From assembly GCA_019654215.1 (NCBI GenBank), contig BPDI01000002.1, positions 62,001 through 126,000 of the forward strand: a stretch of DNA of 64,000 bases, read 5' to 3'. Under the pieces are notes generated by a model. It had not been told where the DNA came from and ran no database searches. It was given only the letters and a program-made list of their open reading frames with translations. The DNA comes from Gammaproteobacteria bacterium. Its GTDB lineage: Bacteria; Pseudomonadota; Gammaproteobacteria; Pseudomonadales; Pseudohongiellaceae. Made by a program: the position numbers and the translations under genes. Of this stretch, positions 8,917 to 18,441 are shown one piece after another; position 1 is the first letter of the stretch; each line of letters begins with the position of its first letter.

Positions 8917-9497
8917 GCTAATTGCCCCGAGGCGCGCAACACGCCATTGATGTAATGTTCATAGGCCCCGCAGCGGCACAGATTCCCTGATAAGCCGGCG
9001 CGGACTTCTTCTCGTGTTGGGTTGGGATTGTCGTTCAGCAATGCAACCGCTGACATCACCTGACCCGGTGTACAGAAACCACACTGTGGCGAGTTCTCTG
9101 CAATGAATGCCTGTTGTACAGCATGCAATGTACCGTCTGTTGCTTTGACTCCCTCGATGGAAATCACCGCTTTATCTTTTACATTGTGTGTCAGTACCGA
9201 GCAGGAATAGTTTGGAACGCCATCGATTAACACCGTACAGGCACCACATTCGCCACGATTACAACCGATTTTGGTTCCGGTTAAATCGAGCTTGTAGCGC
9301 AAGGTGTAAGCGAGTGTTTCCGACGGCATCACATCGACAGGCCGCGTACGCCCCTTAATGTTTAGATTTACCAAGCGTTCTGCGGCGCCAGCACCCTGTT
9401 GGGCCTGGGCTAGGTAAAGTCCTGCGCCGGATGTAGCGGCAGCGCCGGAGAAAATTACCCCCTTGATAAAACGTCTGCGAGTTAGTTTGGAATTCAC
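8913..9497 (-). CDS. Molybdenum hydroxylase 2Fe-2S (small) subunit, Tat-exported
   Basis: A 194-residue small subunit with two [2Fe-2S] clusters: Cys79, 84, 87 and 99 (plant-type) and Cys139, 142, 174 and 176 (C-terminal helical domain). The N-terminus carries a twin-arginine signal, LTRRRFIKG, followed by a hydrophobic stretch and AQAQQ, so the mature enzyme is periplasmic. I start at the GTG at 9497, preceded by a CGGAG ribosome site, not at a longer upstream start, because this places the RR motif near the N-terminus. It is the first gene of a small-large-medium operon. PaoABC uses small-medium-large, so the order differs. Confidence 0.88.
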   Translation of the reverse strand: MNSKLTRRRFIKGVIFSGAAATSGAGLYLAQAQQGAGAAERLVNLNIKGRTRPVDVMPSETLAYTLRYKLDLTGTKIGCNRGECGACTVLIDGVPNYSCSVLTHNVKDKAVISIEGVKATDGTLHAVQQAFIAENSPQCGFCTPGQVMSAVALLNDNPNPTREEVRAGLSGNLCRCGAYEHYINGVLRASGQLA

Positions 9498-9762
9498 TGA
9501 CTTAGCTCCGTTTTTTGTTTTAGTGATGCATTCTTCGATGCTGCTGATGAGTGCGGTTTCTGCATTAAACTTATGCTTTAAAAACACGTATGTTTTATGC
9601 ACATATAGCCGCTGATTAGACTATTATTTCTGGAGTTGAAAAGCAACAGAATCAAGGGCTTAGGTTGCTCTGTATGACCCGTAATGAGCGTTCTTCAGTG
9701 GATTGCTTTGGAAAAATTACACTTCGTAACAAATGGGTGGATTAGCGATCAAGATCAGCCGG

Positions 9763-9930
9763 TTACGGCGCTTGTGCCCAACGTAGTTTCTCTCTTTTAA
9801 GCTTGAGCCGAATGTGTCGACTCTCTGGTGCCTTCAGTGCTGAGGCTTTGTTTGGAATCTCTTCGATGAGTATCTCTTTGAGCAATTGGCGGCGGATAAT
9901 TTGGTTGAATATCCGGTGTTCAAGGTTCAC
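9763..9930 (-). CDS. Small basic protein, 55 aa, unknown
   Basis: A GTG start at 9930-9928 follows an ATGGAGA ribosome site about 8 bases upstream. The frame is open to the TAA at 9763. The product is rich in Arg, Lys, Leu and Ile (RIFNQIIRRQLLKEILIEEI, then LKLKREKLRWAQAP) and would form one or two amphipathic helices. No family is recognised. Support is the ribosome site and coding-like composition; its short length keeps confidence modest. Confidence 0.4.
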   Translation of the reverse strand: MNLEHRIFNQIIRRQLLKEILIEEIPNKASALKAPESRHIRLKLKREKLRWAQAP

Positions 9931-9988
9931 TAGCAATCTCCATACAATTTTTTGTTTGTTGTTGTATTAGTGCTTTGCAGTGCTAGAT

Positions 9989-10648
9989 TTACTCCTGAAA
10001 TCCCTCTAAAGATTGGCTTCCTAGTTTGGTTAATTGGTAGATGCCTTTGCCTAAACCTTCGAACCAACCGTAGTGATTATCGTAGAGAATGTTGCGGGAT
10101 TTTGGTATGTCCAAAGTTTTCGCTAAATCGCTGGCTTTGGTGGCGCCATGCTTTTTCAAGTAGTGAGCTATTTCGATGGCCTGTTGTTTGTAGGCAGTTA
10201 TTCTTCCGGTTTTAGTGGACGCGCCGCCTAGGTTTGGATCTCCAGTTCGGGTAACGAATTCACTGATCAACCATTGTTGTTTTGGTTTGGATTGTTTTGG
10301 TGTGTATTTGGTTGGGCTTACGACGATTTCCGTTATGTTACGTTTAGGATTAATTGCGATTAAGCCAAGGCCTAGCATTTTTAGCAGTTTAACGACACGC
10401 TTTTTCTTTTTCTTTTTTAGTGCGCCGCAAGAATGAGGCACACCGATGTATACAATTGGGCTTAGTTTTAATCGGTCAACTGCTTGCAGAATAACATCGA
10501 GATTGAGCGAGAGTTTTAGTTCAACGATAGTTGGCGGGCTATCGTCTTTTATTGCGACCACATCGCAGTTTTCAACTTCACCTTTTACTTGGTAGTCTTG
10601 TTTCTCTAAAAACGTTTTTAGAGGGAGATAGAGATCGGATTCCTGCAT
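9989..10648 (-). CDS. DUF2161 PD-(D/E)XK-type nuclease-like protein
   Basis: The N-terminal half matches DUF2161: ESDLYLPLKTFLEKQDYQV, then GEVENCDVVAI with Asp29, then VELKL with Glu43 and Lys45. Together these make the D...ExK signature of the PD-(D/E)XK nuclease superfamily. The middle has a run of six lysines (ALKKKKKKRV). The C-terminal 60 residues look like a winged-helix segment (AIEIAHYLKKHGATKASDLA). The biological target is unknown. It stands alone between the small ORF and the S46 peptidase; about 90 bases separate it from the peptidase stop. The poly-Lys run is a homopolymer where copy number may be misread. Confidence 0.75.
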   Translation of the reverse strand: MQESDLYLPLKTFLEKQDYQVKGEVENCDVVAIKDDSPPTIVELKLSLNLDVILQAVDRLKLSPIVYIGVPHSCGALKKKKKKRVVKLLKMLGLGLIAINPKRNITEIVVSPTKYTPKQSKPKQQWLISEFVTRTGDPNLGGASTKTGRITAYKQQAIEIAHYLKKHGATKASDLAKTLDIPKSRNILYDNHYGWFEGLGKGIYQLTKLGSQSLEGFQE

Positions 10649-10741
10649 CAGCTCTTTGTTTCTAGGAAATTTCTAATTACCCTAAAAGTTTCAATCCCGC
10701 CAACCTCACAACCATTCAAAAGCTCATCGCCTTCATTTAGA

Positions 10742-12901
10742 TTAGTCTACGATGGTCATTTCTTCCAGCAAATTGGCGGCATTATCCATGTATTCCATTA
10801 CCCATAACATGTAACGGGAATCCACCGCAATGGCACGATTCTTGGCTTGGTCAAAATCCCAGTCGCCGATAATGCTCTCGTAAACACCATCGAATAACAG
10901 GCCAACTAATTGCGCTTTGCTGTTCATTGCCGCTGTGCCGGAATTACCGCCGGTAATATCCAAGTCAGCGAGAAAATTAACTGGCACTGAACCTAAAGAA
11001 GGAAGTTCGTAAGCACCATATTCTCCCGAACGAATCAGATTCAGTTGCTTCTGTGGTGCATTGAATGGATCTAAACCAGTATCTTTACCAAGAATGCCTT
11101 CCAGAGTCGTGAAAGGTAGATTTACTAAACCATCTTTTGGTTCATTACCTTGCACGCGGCCAAAAGTTACTCGCAGAGAACTATTAGCGTCTGCATAGAT
11201 TGGTTGGTCCAAGCTACGGTTATAGGCAATCACCGCTTCCATGTATTGCGGGCGCCAATGTTGAAACTGGCCGCTTTGTTCTTTACCTGCTTGTTCCAGT
11301 GCCATGCGTTCATCGTAAGAAGCAACGGCGTACTGAATAAATGGATCGTTGCTGGCTTCAAATTCTTCCAAGGAACTTTCGATCCATGTCATTCGCGAAG
11401 CTTCGTCGGCAAGTGAAGATTGGGAATAGCTCTCTTCGATGATCTGATCAACACGACCCTGGTCGAAAGTGTTGCCGATTTGATAGAAAGAATCTAAGGA
11501 TTGAGAACGATGTTGCTCAGGTAGATCAGCGTAGTGGCGAAGCATATAACTTAGGATTGCTTTATCTACAGTCTCATCGTAGCGACGGCTGATGGATTGC
11601 ATGGACTGACTTAACCGTCGTAAGTCTCTTTCCTGATAACCCGGTTCACGCTCTGCATCGGGTTTTTGTCTTTCGATGGCGAGACGATAAAGACGTTGCG
11701 CAGTGGTAGGTAGCGTGGCATAACTCATATAGCTATTTACCAGACTACGCTCTCTCGTATTCTGGCTTTCTTCAATCAGCGCATTGAGTTGTAACACAGA
11801 TCTTGAATAACGATCGTTGCGATCGTCGTCGCTGTTAATCCAATCGCTTAAGTCTGATTCGAATTGACGTGAGCGATCGATGAAATTGCTTCGGTCATAA
11901 CTCTCTACCATTGATTGATAGTTTTTTGCATAATTGTTCAAGCTCGCCACGGTGTTTTCATAGGCGAGTCGTGCTTGACTTCCCGGAGCCGTATTTTCTT
12001 CAATGATGTTGACGATGTCTTCGCGCATCTGTCTTGCATTGGGATAAAACCAGGTAAATTCATTCTCAATTTCAGCAACAGTTCGGTAACGATTAGTGCT
12101 GCCTGGATAACCTACACCCATAACAAAGTCACCATTCTCAATACCAGTGCGGCTCACTTCGAGAAAGCTATTTGATTGATAGGGCACATTGTCTTCACTG
12201 TAATCTGCGGGCATGTTATTGCGATCGACATAAGCGCGGTAGAAACCAAAATCACCGGTATGTCGTGGCCACTGCCAGTTATCGATGTCACCTCCATATT
12301 TACCGATACTGGTTGCAGGCACATACACTAGTCGCACATCGCGAATTTCAAGACGCTTGATTAAAAAATATTCCAAGCCCTGATGAAAGGAAGAGACACC
12401 ACAGCGATGCATGCCGCTGGATTCGCAATCAGCGATAATGGCCTTTCGATTGTTCTCGATTGTTTGGTAACGATCAATGCCAGACATGTCATCGGAAATA
12501 CCAGCTTTTGTGTTATCTGTGACATCTGTTACCTCTTCGGTTACATAAATTCGTGAACCGGGTGCTGCGCGTATTTCGTCTTCAATATTATGGGCAAGAA
12601 AACCATCAACCAGTAAGTTATTGTCTGGCGAACTGTTGTATTGAATAGAGCCATACACACAGTGATGATTGGTTACCACCAAACCGTTAGGCGATACGAA
12701 TGAAGCGCTGCAACCGCCTAAGCTGACCACAGCGTTCATGGGAAACTTGTCGAGACTGCTGAGATTCTCAGGATCAATTTCTAGTCCCAGTTCCATCAGT
12801 CTGTCATTTAAGGCGGGGAGCTGATGGGGCTGCCACATGCCTTCGTCAGCAAGGGAGCTTGATATCAATAACAGCGATAAAGTCAGTAAAGGTTTGCGCA
12901 T
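10742..12901 (-). CDS. S46-family dipeptidyl-peptidase (DPP7/DPP11 type)
   Basis: An intact 719-residue periplasmic serine peptidase that removes dipeptides from peptide N-termini. The triad is visible: His80 in VVTNHHCVYG, Asp217 in HTGDFGFYR and Ser654 in TGGNSGTA. Glycine follows the downstream FD motif (GLLFDGVYES). In this family Gly there accompanies hydrophobic (DPP7-like) specificity, while DPP11 has Arg for acidic residues. I start at the ATG at 12901, behind a GGAAG site and followed by a signal peptide (LLTLSLLLISSSLADEG). An in-frame TTG lies five codons upstream and is less likely. It is monocistronic and points to external peptides as nutrients. Confidence 0.92.
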   Translation of the reverse strand: MRKPLLTLSLLLISSSLADEGMWQPHQLPALNDRLMELGLEIDPENLSSLDKFPMNAVVSLGGCSASFVSPNGLVVTNHHCVYGSIQYNSSPDNNLLVDGFLAHNIEDEIRAAPGSRIYVTEEVTDVTDNTKAGISDDMSGIDRYQTIENNRKAIIADCESSGMHRCGVSSFHQGLEYFLIKRLEIRDVRLVYVPATSIGKYGGDIDNWQWPRHTGDFGFYRAYVDRNNMPADYSEDNVPYQSNSFLEVSRTGIENGDFVMGVGYPGSTNRYRTVAEIENEFTWFYPNARQMREDIVNIIEENTAPGSQARLAYENTVASLNNYAKNYQSMVESYDRSNFIDRSRQFESDLSDWINSDDDRNDRYSRSVLQLNALIEESQNTRERSLVNSYMSYATLPTTAQRLYRLAIERQKPDAEREPGYQERDLRRLSQSMQSISRRYDETVDKAILSYMLRHYADLPEQHRSQSLDSFYQIGNTFDQGRVDQIIEESYSQSSLADEASRMTWIESSLEEFEASNDPFIQYAVASYDERMALEQAGKEQSGQFQHWRPQYMEAVIAYNRSLDQPIYADANSSLRVTFGRVQGNEPKDGLVNLPFTTLEGILGKDTGLDPFNAPQKQLNLIRSGEYGAYELPSLGSVPVNFLADLDITGGNSGTAAMNSKAQLVGLLFDGVYESIIGDWDFDQAKNRAIAVDSRYMLWVMEYMDNAANLLEEMTIVD

Positions 12902-12960
12902 AAAAAATACTTCCAATGTGGAAAATACAAAAACTGTTCGTATTAGAGGTTCTAATTAGA

Positions 12961-12998
12961 CCGGATTTATCAGAGAAAATAAATCCGGCCTAGCTTTT
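12961..12998. terminator. Perfect 10-bp hairpin with T-run
   Basis: CCGGATTTAT (12961-12970) pairs exactly with ATAAATCCGG (12979-12988) around an 8-base loop, followed on the plus strand by TTTTT at 12994-12998. On the minus strand it would end the broken gene at 13007-13440. It lies just upstream of the S46 gene and would insulate it from read-through. Confidence 0.6.
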
Positions 12999-13006
12999 TA
13001 TTGTTG

Positions 13007-13440
13007 TCAGAATAAGACGTTATATGGACCAATTCCAGTGCGACCTACAACTAATTGTTGGTAGTTCACTTTAGAGTCATTGGCGAGCAAGTATTCTTGA
13101 GTGCCGAAGTAAGATTCCACATGGGCAAGGAAGCGATTTCCTGGATATGGTCTCTGAGTTTTCCAACATTATGAATGGGGCATAGATTTTGTAAGTTCCT
13201 GATTCGAGAGTATCGATGGCTAAGGCGAACGAACAAAGCTGCCATTCATAATCACATCTTAGCTAACAGTTGAGCGCAGAATAAGAATGAAATCGAATTT
13301 GCCAGAGCGTAATTCGACTGAGGTAATATCGCCGCTTACACCAATAAAAGTTAAGCTTTGTATTCCATCTTTACGCCTAGCCTCACACCACATGAAAAAC
13401 CCATGTGCGACTCCTGATTATATATTTATTTTCTTGAAGA
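13007..13440 (-). pseudogene. Broken gene, C-terminal pieces of an unknown protein
   Basis: Coding-like pieces occur in different frames on the minus strand: TFIGVSGDITSVELRSGKFD, then IDTLESGTYKIYAPFIMLEN, then AHVESYFGTQEYLLANDSKV and GRTGIGPYNVLF, ending at the TGA 13009-13007. Together they look like one protein of about 140 residues with several indels, ending just before the hairpin at 12961. No family is recognised and the start is not determined. It may be a genuine remnant or another badly read stretch. Confidence 0.35.
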
Positions 13441-13605
13441 TCTGGTGAGGACATTTTGTTAGAGTTTCGTTGCTAAGGGATGGCCGAACGTTTACATTTC
13501 AATTAAAGTTTAAAAACAGTTTTATGACAAGATTAAGAAATTGAGTTATAACAGTTTTGTAGAGAAATATTCTCTAATCTATTACGCAAATATTGTGGAA
13601 GATCA

Positions 13606-14625
13606 TTGAAACCTATTTATACAATATTAATAGCGATTAGCTTGACTATCTCTATTGCGTTTACCAATCAGTTGTTGAGTGCACAACAAGACAATGTTGT
13701 CACAAAGCTGTTCGATATTGAGTTTGCAGAAATTTCTGAATTGAGCGGCGTTGCAAAATCCGCGCAGTACGATGATGCATTCTGGGTGCACAACGACAGC
13801 GGAGATGACGCGCGCATTTTTGCGATCGATAGTGAAGGTAAAGTATTAATTCCACCATTTTTAAATGGTCAATATCATGGCGAACAAGCTGAGGGAGGAA
13901 AGGAACCTTGGCCTGGTTTACAGGTTGAGTTGGCAGCGAATATAGATTGGGAAGACATCGCGATTGATGATGGCAACATTTATATTGCCGACATGGGCAA
14001 TAATGGCAATGCGCGCCGCGATCTGGGTATATATGTATTAACGGAACCGAATCCACGGGCTATTTTCCGGGCCCGTCCTCTGCAATTTATTCCGGTAAGT
14101 TATCCCGATCAGGACACTTATCCACCAGAACTTTGGAGATTCGATAGTGAATCTATCTTTGTTCACAACGGTGTGGTTTACGTTTTAACAAAGCATCGCG
14201 GTAAGGGGGTTTTTCAACTCGCTAGCGGTACAAATTTGTATCGCTTAAAAGATTGGCAAACCGATCAAATTAATGTGTTGGAAAAGATTGATAGCTTCGA
14301 TGATGTGTTTTTCCCTACTGCTGCAGATTTATCTCCGAACCAAGAATGGTTAGCGGTAACTGGTTATACCGAGTTATGGTTGTTTCCCAAGCCTGAGTCC
14401 GGAGACGCATGGTTATCCGGTGAGGCGCGGCGGATAAACTTATCTCTGATGACGACTGGTATTGCAGAAGCCTTAACCTGGATTGACGATTCAACTCTTA
14501 TGATCGGAAATGAAAGAGGTGGGGTGTTTCAAGTAAGTACCAATGACATTCCTGTCTACGATGGCCAAGCTAATTGGGAAGAGGGCATGGAACAGTTCCG
14601 CAGAATGTTTCCTGCGTATCGTTAA
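13606..14625 (+). CDS. Secreted beta-propeller-like protein
   Basis: A 339-residue protein with a signal peptide ([14 protein letters not shown], cleavage near LLSAQQ). Repeated propeller-type blades appear: [40 protein letters not shown] and [19 protein letters not shown]. The same SGVxxS..W.HNDSGD and EDIA...LYIAD.GDN phrases occur in exported proteins annotated as hypothetical or esterase-like, so function is open. The start is a TTG at 13606 with GGAAG upstream; no better start precedes the signal peptide. Its TAA overlaps the stop codon of convergent uvrA. The 165 bases upstream (13441-13605) are A/T-rich and hold only its probable promoter. Confidence 0.75.
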   Translation: MKPIYTILIAISLTISIAFTNQLLSAQQDNVVTKLFDIEFAEISELSGVAKSAQYDDAFWVHNDSGDDARIFAIDSEGKVLIPPFLNGQYHGEQAEGGKEPWPGLQVELAANIDWEDIAIDDGNIYIADMGNNGNARRDLGIYVLTEPNPRAIFRARPLQFIPVSYPDQDTYPPELWRFDSESIFVHNGVVYVLTKHRGKGVFQLASGTNLYRLKDWQTDQINVLEKIDSFDDVFFPTAADLSPNQEWLAVTGYTELWLFPKPESGDAWLSGEARRINLSLMTTGIAEALTWIDDSTLMIGNERGGVFQVSTNDIPVYDGQANWEEGMEQFRRMFPAYR

Positions 14626-17449
14626 GCCAGCGCTTTCTTTACATATTGCCCAGTATAAGAACCTTTCTTTTTGGCCACTTGCTCAGGTGTTCCTTCAGCA
14701 ATAACTTTGCCACCACCGCTGCCACCTTCCGGGCCTAGATCGATAATCCAGTCTGCGGTTTTAATGACATCGAGGTTGTGTTCAATCACTATAATTGTAT
14801 TACCGTGATCACGAAGATGGTGCAGCACTGCCAGTAACTGGCGGATATCCTGAAAATGTAAGCCAGTGGTTGGTTCGTCGAGAATATAGAGTGTCTTCCC
14901 TGTATCCCGTTTTGATAACTCTCGTGAAAGTTTTACGCGCTGAGCTTCTCCACCTGACAAGGTAGTGGCTGCTTGTCCAAGTCTTATATAAGAAAGACCT
15001 ACATCCATTAATGTTTGTAATTTGCGGGCGATGGCAGGAATAGCATCAAAGAATTCTCTTGCGTCTTCTACAGTAAGCTCCAAGACTTCATTGATGTTTA
15101 AATCTTTGTATTTCACTTCCAAGGTTTCACGGTTGTAGCGTTTGCCTTTGCAAACATCGCAAGAAACATACACATCCGGTAAGAAGTGCATTTCAACCTT
15201 TACAACGCCGTCGCCTTGGCAGGCTTCGCAGCGACCTCCTTTTACATTGAAACTGAAGCGGCCGGGTTTGTAACCGCGAGATCGAGCTTCCTGTGTACCG
15301 GCGAATAGTTCACGCACCGGCGTAAAGATGCCGGTGTAAGTAGCCGGATTAGAGCGTGGTGTTCGACCAATTGGGCTTTGGTCGATATCGACACATTTAT
15401 CTAGGTGATCCAATCCTTCAATGCTTTCGAATGGTGCCGGATTTAAGGTGGATGCATTATTTAGTTTGGTTGCAGTAATCGGATAAAGGGTGCTGTTAAT
15501 CAAAGTTGATTTACCAGAGCCAGACACTCCCGTAATACAAGTGAACAATCCAACTGGAATAGTCAGGTCTACATTTTGTAAGTTGTTGCCAGTTGCACCT
15601 TTTAATTCCACAAGTTTGAGATTGTTAAAAGGAGTGCGTGATTTGGGAATAGCGATTTCTTCTTTGCCGCACAGGAATTTTCCGGTGAGGGAGTCTTTTG
15701 CTTTTTCAACGCTTTTAATGTCGCCTTCCGCAACGATAGTGCCGCCATGTACTCCAGCGCCAGGTCCGATATCGATGATGTGATCGGCACTGCGGATAGC
15801 TTCTTCGTCGTGCTCGACAACAATAACTGTGTTACCTAAGTCTCTTAAGTGAAACAAAGTATTTAATAATCGGTTATTGTCTCTCTGATGAATCCGATTG
15901 AAGGTTCGTCGAGGATGTACATGACGCCCACTAGGCCGGCTCCTATCTGACTAGCTAAACGAATCCGTTGTGCTTCTCCGCCAGACAAAGTATCGGCAGA
16001 TCGGCTGAGAGTCAGGTAGTTCAATCCCACGTCTTTTAAAAATTTGAGTCGATCCTGCAATTCTTTTAGGATTTTCTCTGCAATCTTGGCACGCTTGCCA
16101 GTGAGTTTTAGTTTTTTCATGTAATCAGCAGCTGCGGTGACAGTCATTTCAGTAATCTGTGGAAGATTGGCTCCCTTGATTAAAACGAAACGTGCATCTC
16201 GACGAAGTCTTGTGCCATCGCACTCTGGGCAAGGTTGTGAACTTAAGTATTTGGCGAGTTCTTCTCGTACCATACTTGATTCGGTTTCCCTATAGCGCCG
16301 TTCCATGTTGGGCAGGATGCCTTCGAATGGCCAGCTGCGGGTATAGGTGCTGCCTTTGTCATTGACGTATTTAAAGTCGATTACTTCTTCGCCGCTGCCG
16401 TGAAGGACAACGTTGCGATGTTTCTTGCTCAGCTTTTTTAATGGAACATCTACGCCGAATCCATAGTGTTCGGCTAGTGATGTGAGCATCTGAAAATAAA
16501 AGATATTGCGTCGGTCCCAGCCACGAATGGCACCTTCTGCCAGGGAAAGGCTTTCGTCAGTAATAATGCGTGACTCATCAAAGAACTGTTTTAGGCCTAA
16601 TCCATCGCAGCTGGCACAGGCGCCAGCGGGACTGTTAAACGAAAATAGCTTTGGTTCTAATTCGGAAATACTGTGACCGCATTTTGGACAAGCGAATAAG
16701 GCAGAGAAGACCAATTCTTCTTCCTTGTCTTTCTTTTCCATTAAACTCACAACAGCAAGGCCATCTGCCAGTTGGATAGCGGTTTCAAAACTCTCTGCCA
16801 GGCGCTGTTCAAGTCCTTCCTTAATTCTAAGTCGATCTATAACCACATCGATTGAGTGCTTCTTGTTCTTTTCTAGTTCGGGGGGGTAGTCAATTTCGCA
16901 GACGATGCCATCTACTCGAGCTCTAATAAAGCCACTGGTCTTGAGTTCGTTGAACACATGAACATGTTCACCCTTACGATCACGAATAATAGGAGCAAGT
17001 ATCATGATGCGAGCGTCTTTCGGTAGTGTCATGACTTTATCGACCATCTGGCTGATGGTCTGGGCTTCTAATTTAATTTTGTGATCAGGACAATGGGGTT
17101 CGCCTACACGGGCAAACAACAGTCGTAAGTAATCGTAAATCTCAGTAATGGTTCCCACGGTGGAGCGGGGATTGTGAGAAGTTGATTTTTGTTCAATAGA
17201 AATTGCCGGCGATAGACCTTCGATATGATCGATGTCTGGTTTCTCCATCATGGATAGAAATTGTCGTGCGTAGGTAGAAAGAGACTCTACATAACGGCGT
17301 TGGCCCTCCGCATAGAGGGTGTCAAAAGCCAATGATGATTTGCCTGATCCCGACAGGCCAGTTATCACCACCAATTTGTCACGGGGAATGGTGAGATTGA
17401 TGTTTTTTAAGTTGTGAGTGCGTGCACCCCTTACAAGAATCTGATCCAT
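14622..17449 (-). CDS. uvrA: UvrABC excinuclease subunit A, one frameshift
   Basis: UvrA is the ATP-dependent damage-recognition subunit of nucleotide excision repair. Two ABC ATPase units are present, with Walker [10 protein letters not shown] near the N-terminus and GVSGSGKST in the second half, signatures [12 protein letters not shown] and [12 protein letters not shown], and zinc-finger cysteines in [23 protein letters not shown] and CDVCKGK. The start is ATG 17449 ([16 protein letters not shown]), not the upstream alternative. The frame breaks near 15860: EPSIGF should read [20 protein letters not shown], so one base is missing on the coding strand. The full length of about 942 residues is normal. 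It is divergent from ssb, the classic gammaproteobacterial arrangement. Confidence 0.95.
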
Positions 17450-17677
17450 GATTGGCCTATAGCAGCTCGGCGAAACCAACCATTATCTTCAATTCTCAAT
17501 ACTCAAGTAAAGCCCACGCTAGAAACGAATCGGACGTCACTTTATTGCTTAAAAATCACTCAATTTGGTGGGTAAAGTTGTCCGCAAAATTTAATTTTCG
17601 TAATAATTTTCTAATCTCTGCGGCGATGGTATAGACTTGAAGTTCTGTAAGATTTTGATCCCAAAGGAGTGGTACGA

Positions 17678-18145
17678 GTGGCAAGTCGAGGCGTAAACAA
17701 AGTAATTCTGGTAGGTAATGTTGGGAACGAACCAGAAGTGAGATACATGCCGAATGGTAATGCCGTAGCGAATATCTCTGTGGCCACGAGTGATTCCTGG
17801 AAAGATAAAAATACCGGTGACCAACAGGAACGAACCGAATGGCATCGTGTGGTGTTTTTTAATCGTCTTGCAGAGATCGTCGAGCAATACGTTAAGAAAG
17901 GATCAAAGTTATATATAGAAGGAAGACTGCAGACTCGTTCCTGGGAACAGGATGGTGTTAAGCGATATACCACCGAGATAGTTGCCAATGAGATGCAGAT
18001 GTTGGATTCACGAGGCAGTCAGGGTGCAGGGCAAGATTTTGGTGATCAGCAACAGGCTGCGCCTGCGCAGCAGTCAGCACAGAATCAACAAGCAGCGGCA
18101 CAACCTGCAAATTTCGATAATTTCGACGACGATATTCCATTTTAA
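17678..18145 (+). CDS. ssb: Single-stranded DNA-binding protein
   Basis: A 155-residue SSB that coats single-stranded DNA in replication and repair. The OB fold occupies about residues 1-110 ([20 protein letters not shown], then [12 protein letters not shown] and [11 protein letters not shown]). A Gln/Ala-rich linker follows, and the C-terminal acidic tip DDDIPF recruits partner proteins. I start at the GTG 17678 because AAAGGAG lies 8 bases upstream and the product then begins VASRGVNK like other SSBs; the GTG 9 bases earlier is too close to that site. No CTG-N10-CAG LexA box is visible in 17450-17677. Confidence 0.95.
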   Translation: MASRGVNKVILVGNVGNEPEVRYMPNGNAVANISVATSDSWKDKNTGDQQERTEWHRVVFFNRLAEIVEQYVKKGSKLYIEGRLQTRSWEQDGVKRYTTEIVANEMQMLDSRGSQGAGQDFGDQQQAAPAQQSAQNQQAAAQPANFDNFDDDIPF

Positions 18146-18441
18146 AACGGAGCTACTGCGCACCGAGGATAGCCCTGTTGCGCTTATAACTTCTTCGTTA
18201 AATGTCTGCTAGAAATACTCACGTATTACCTTGTGGGCCCCTCCTTTGACCGGCTCTTTGCCTCGAATTTGCTGAGTTCACCAGGGTCTTCGAGGTCTCA
18301 TGCTTCGAAACTGCAATATCCTCCACTTCCTTCTAGCTGATTCTTGTGGAAACTGCGGCCAAGCTTGACTTCCCGCTATGTTTGCCTGAAGTTTAAGAGT
18401 TATGTTGTAAAAAGGTGCCGGGAAACGGCTAAGTTACTGTT

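Noticed and set aside
14622..17449. uvrA as two genes coding separate half-proteins
   Set aside because: The two frames join at one missing base within a conserved sequence ([13 protein letters not shown]), so this is a frame error, not gene fission.
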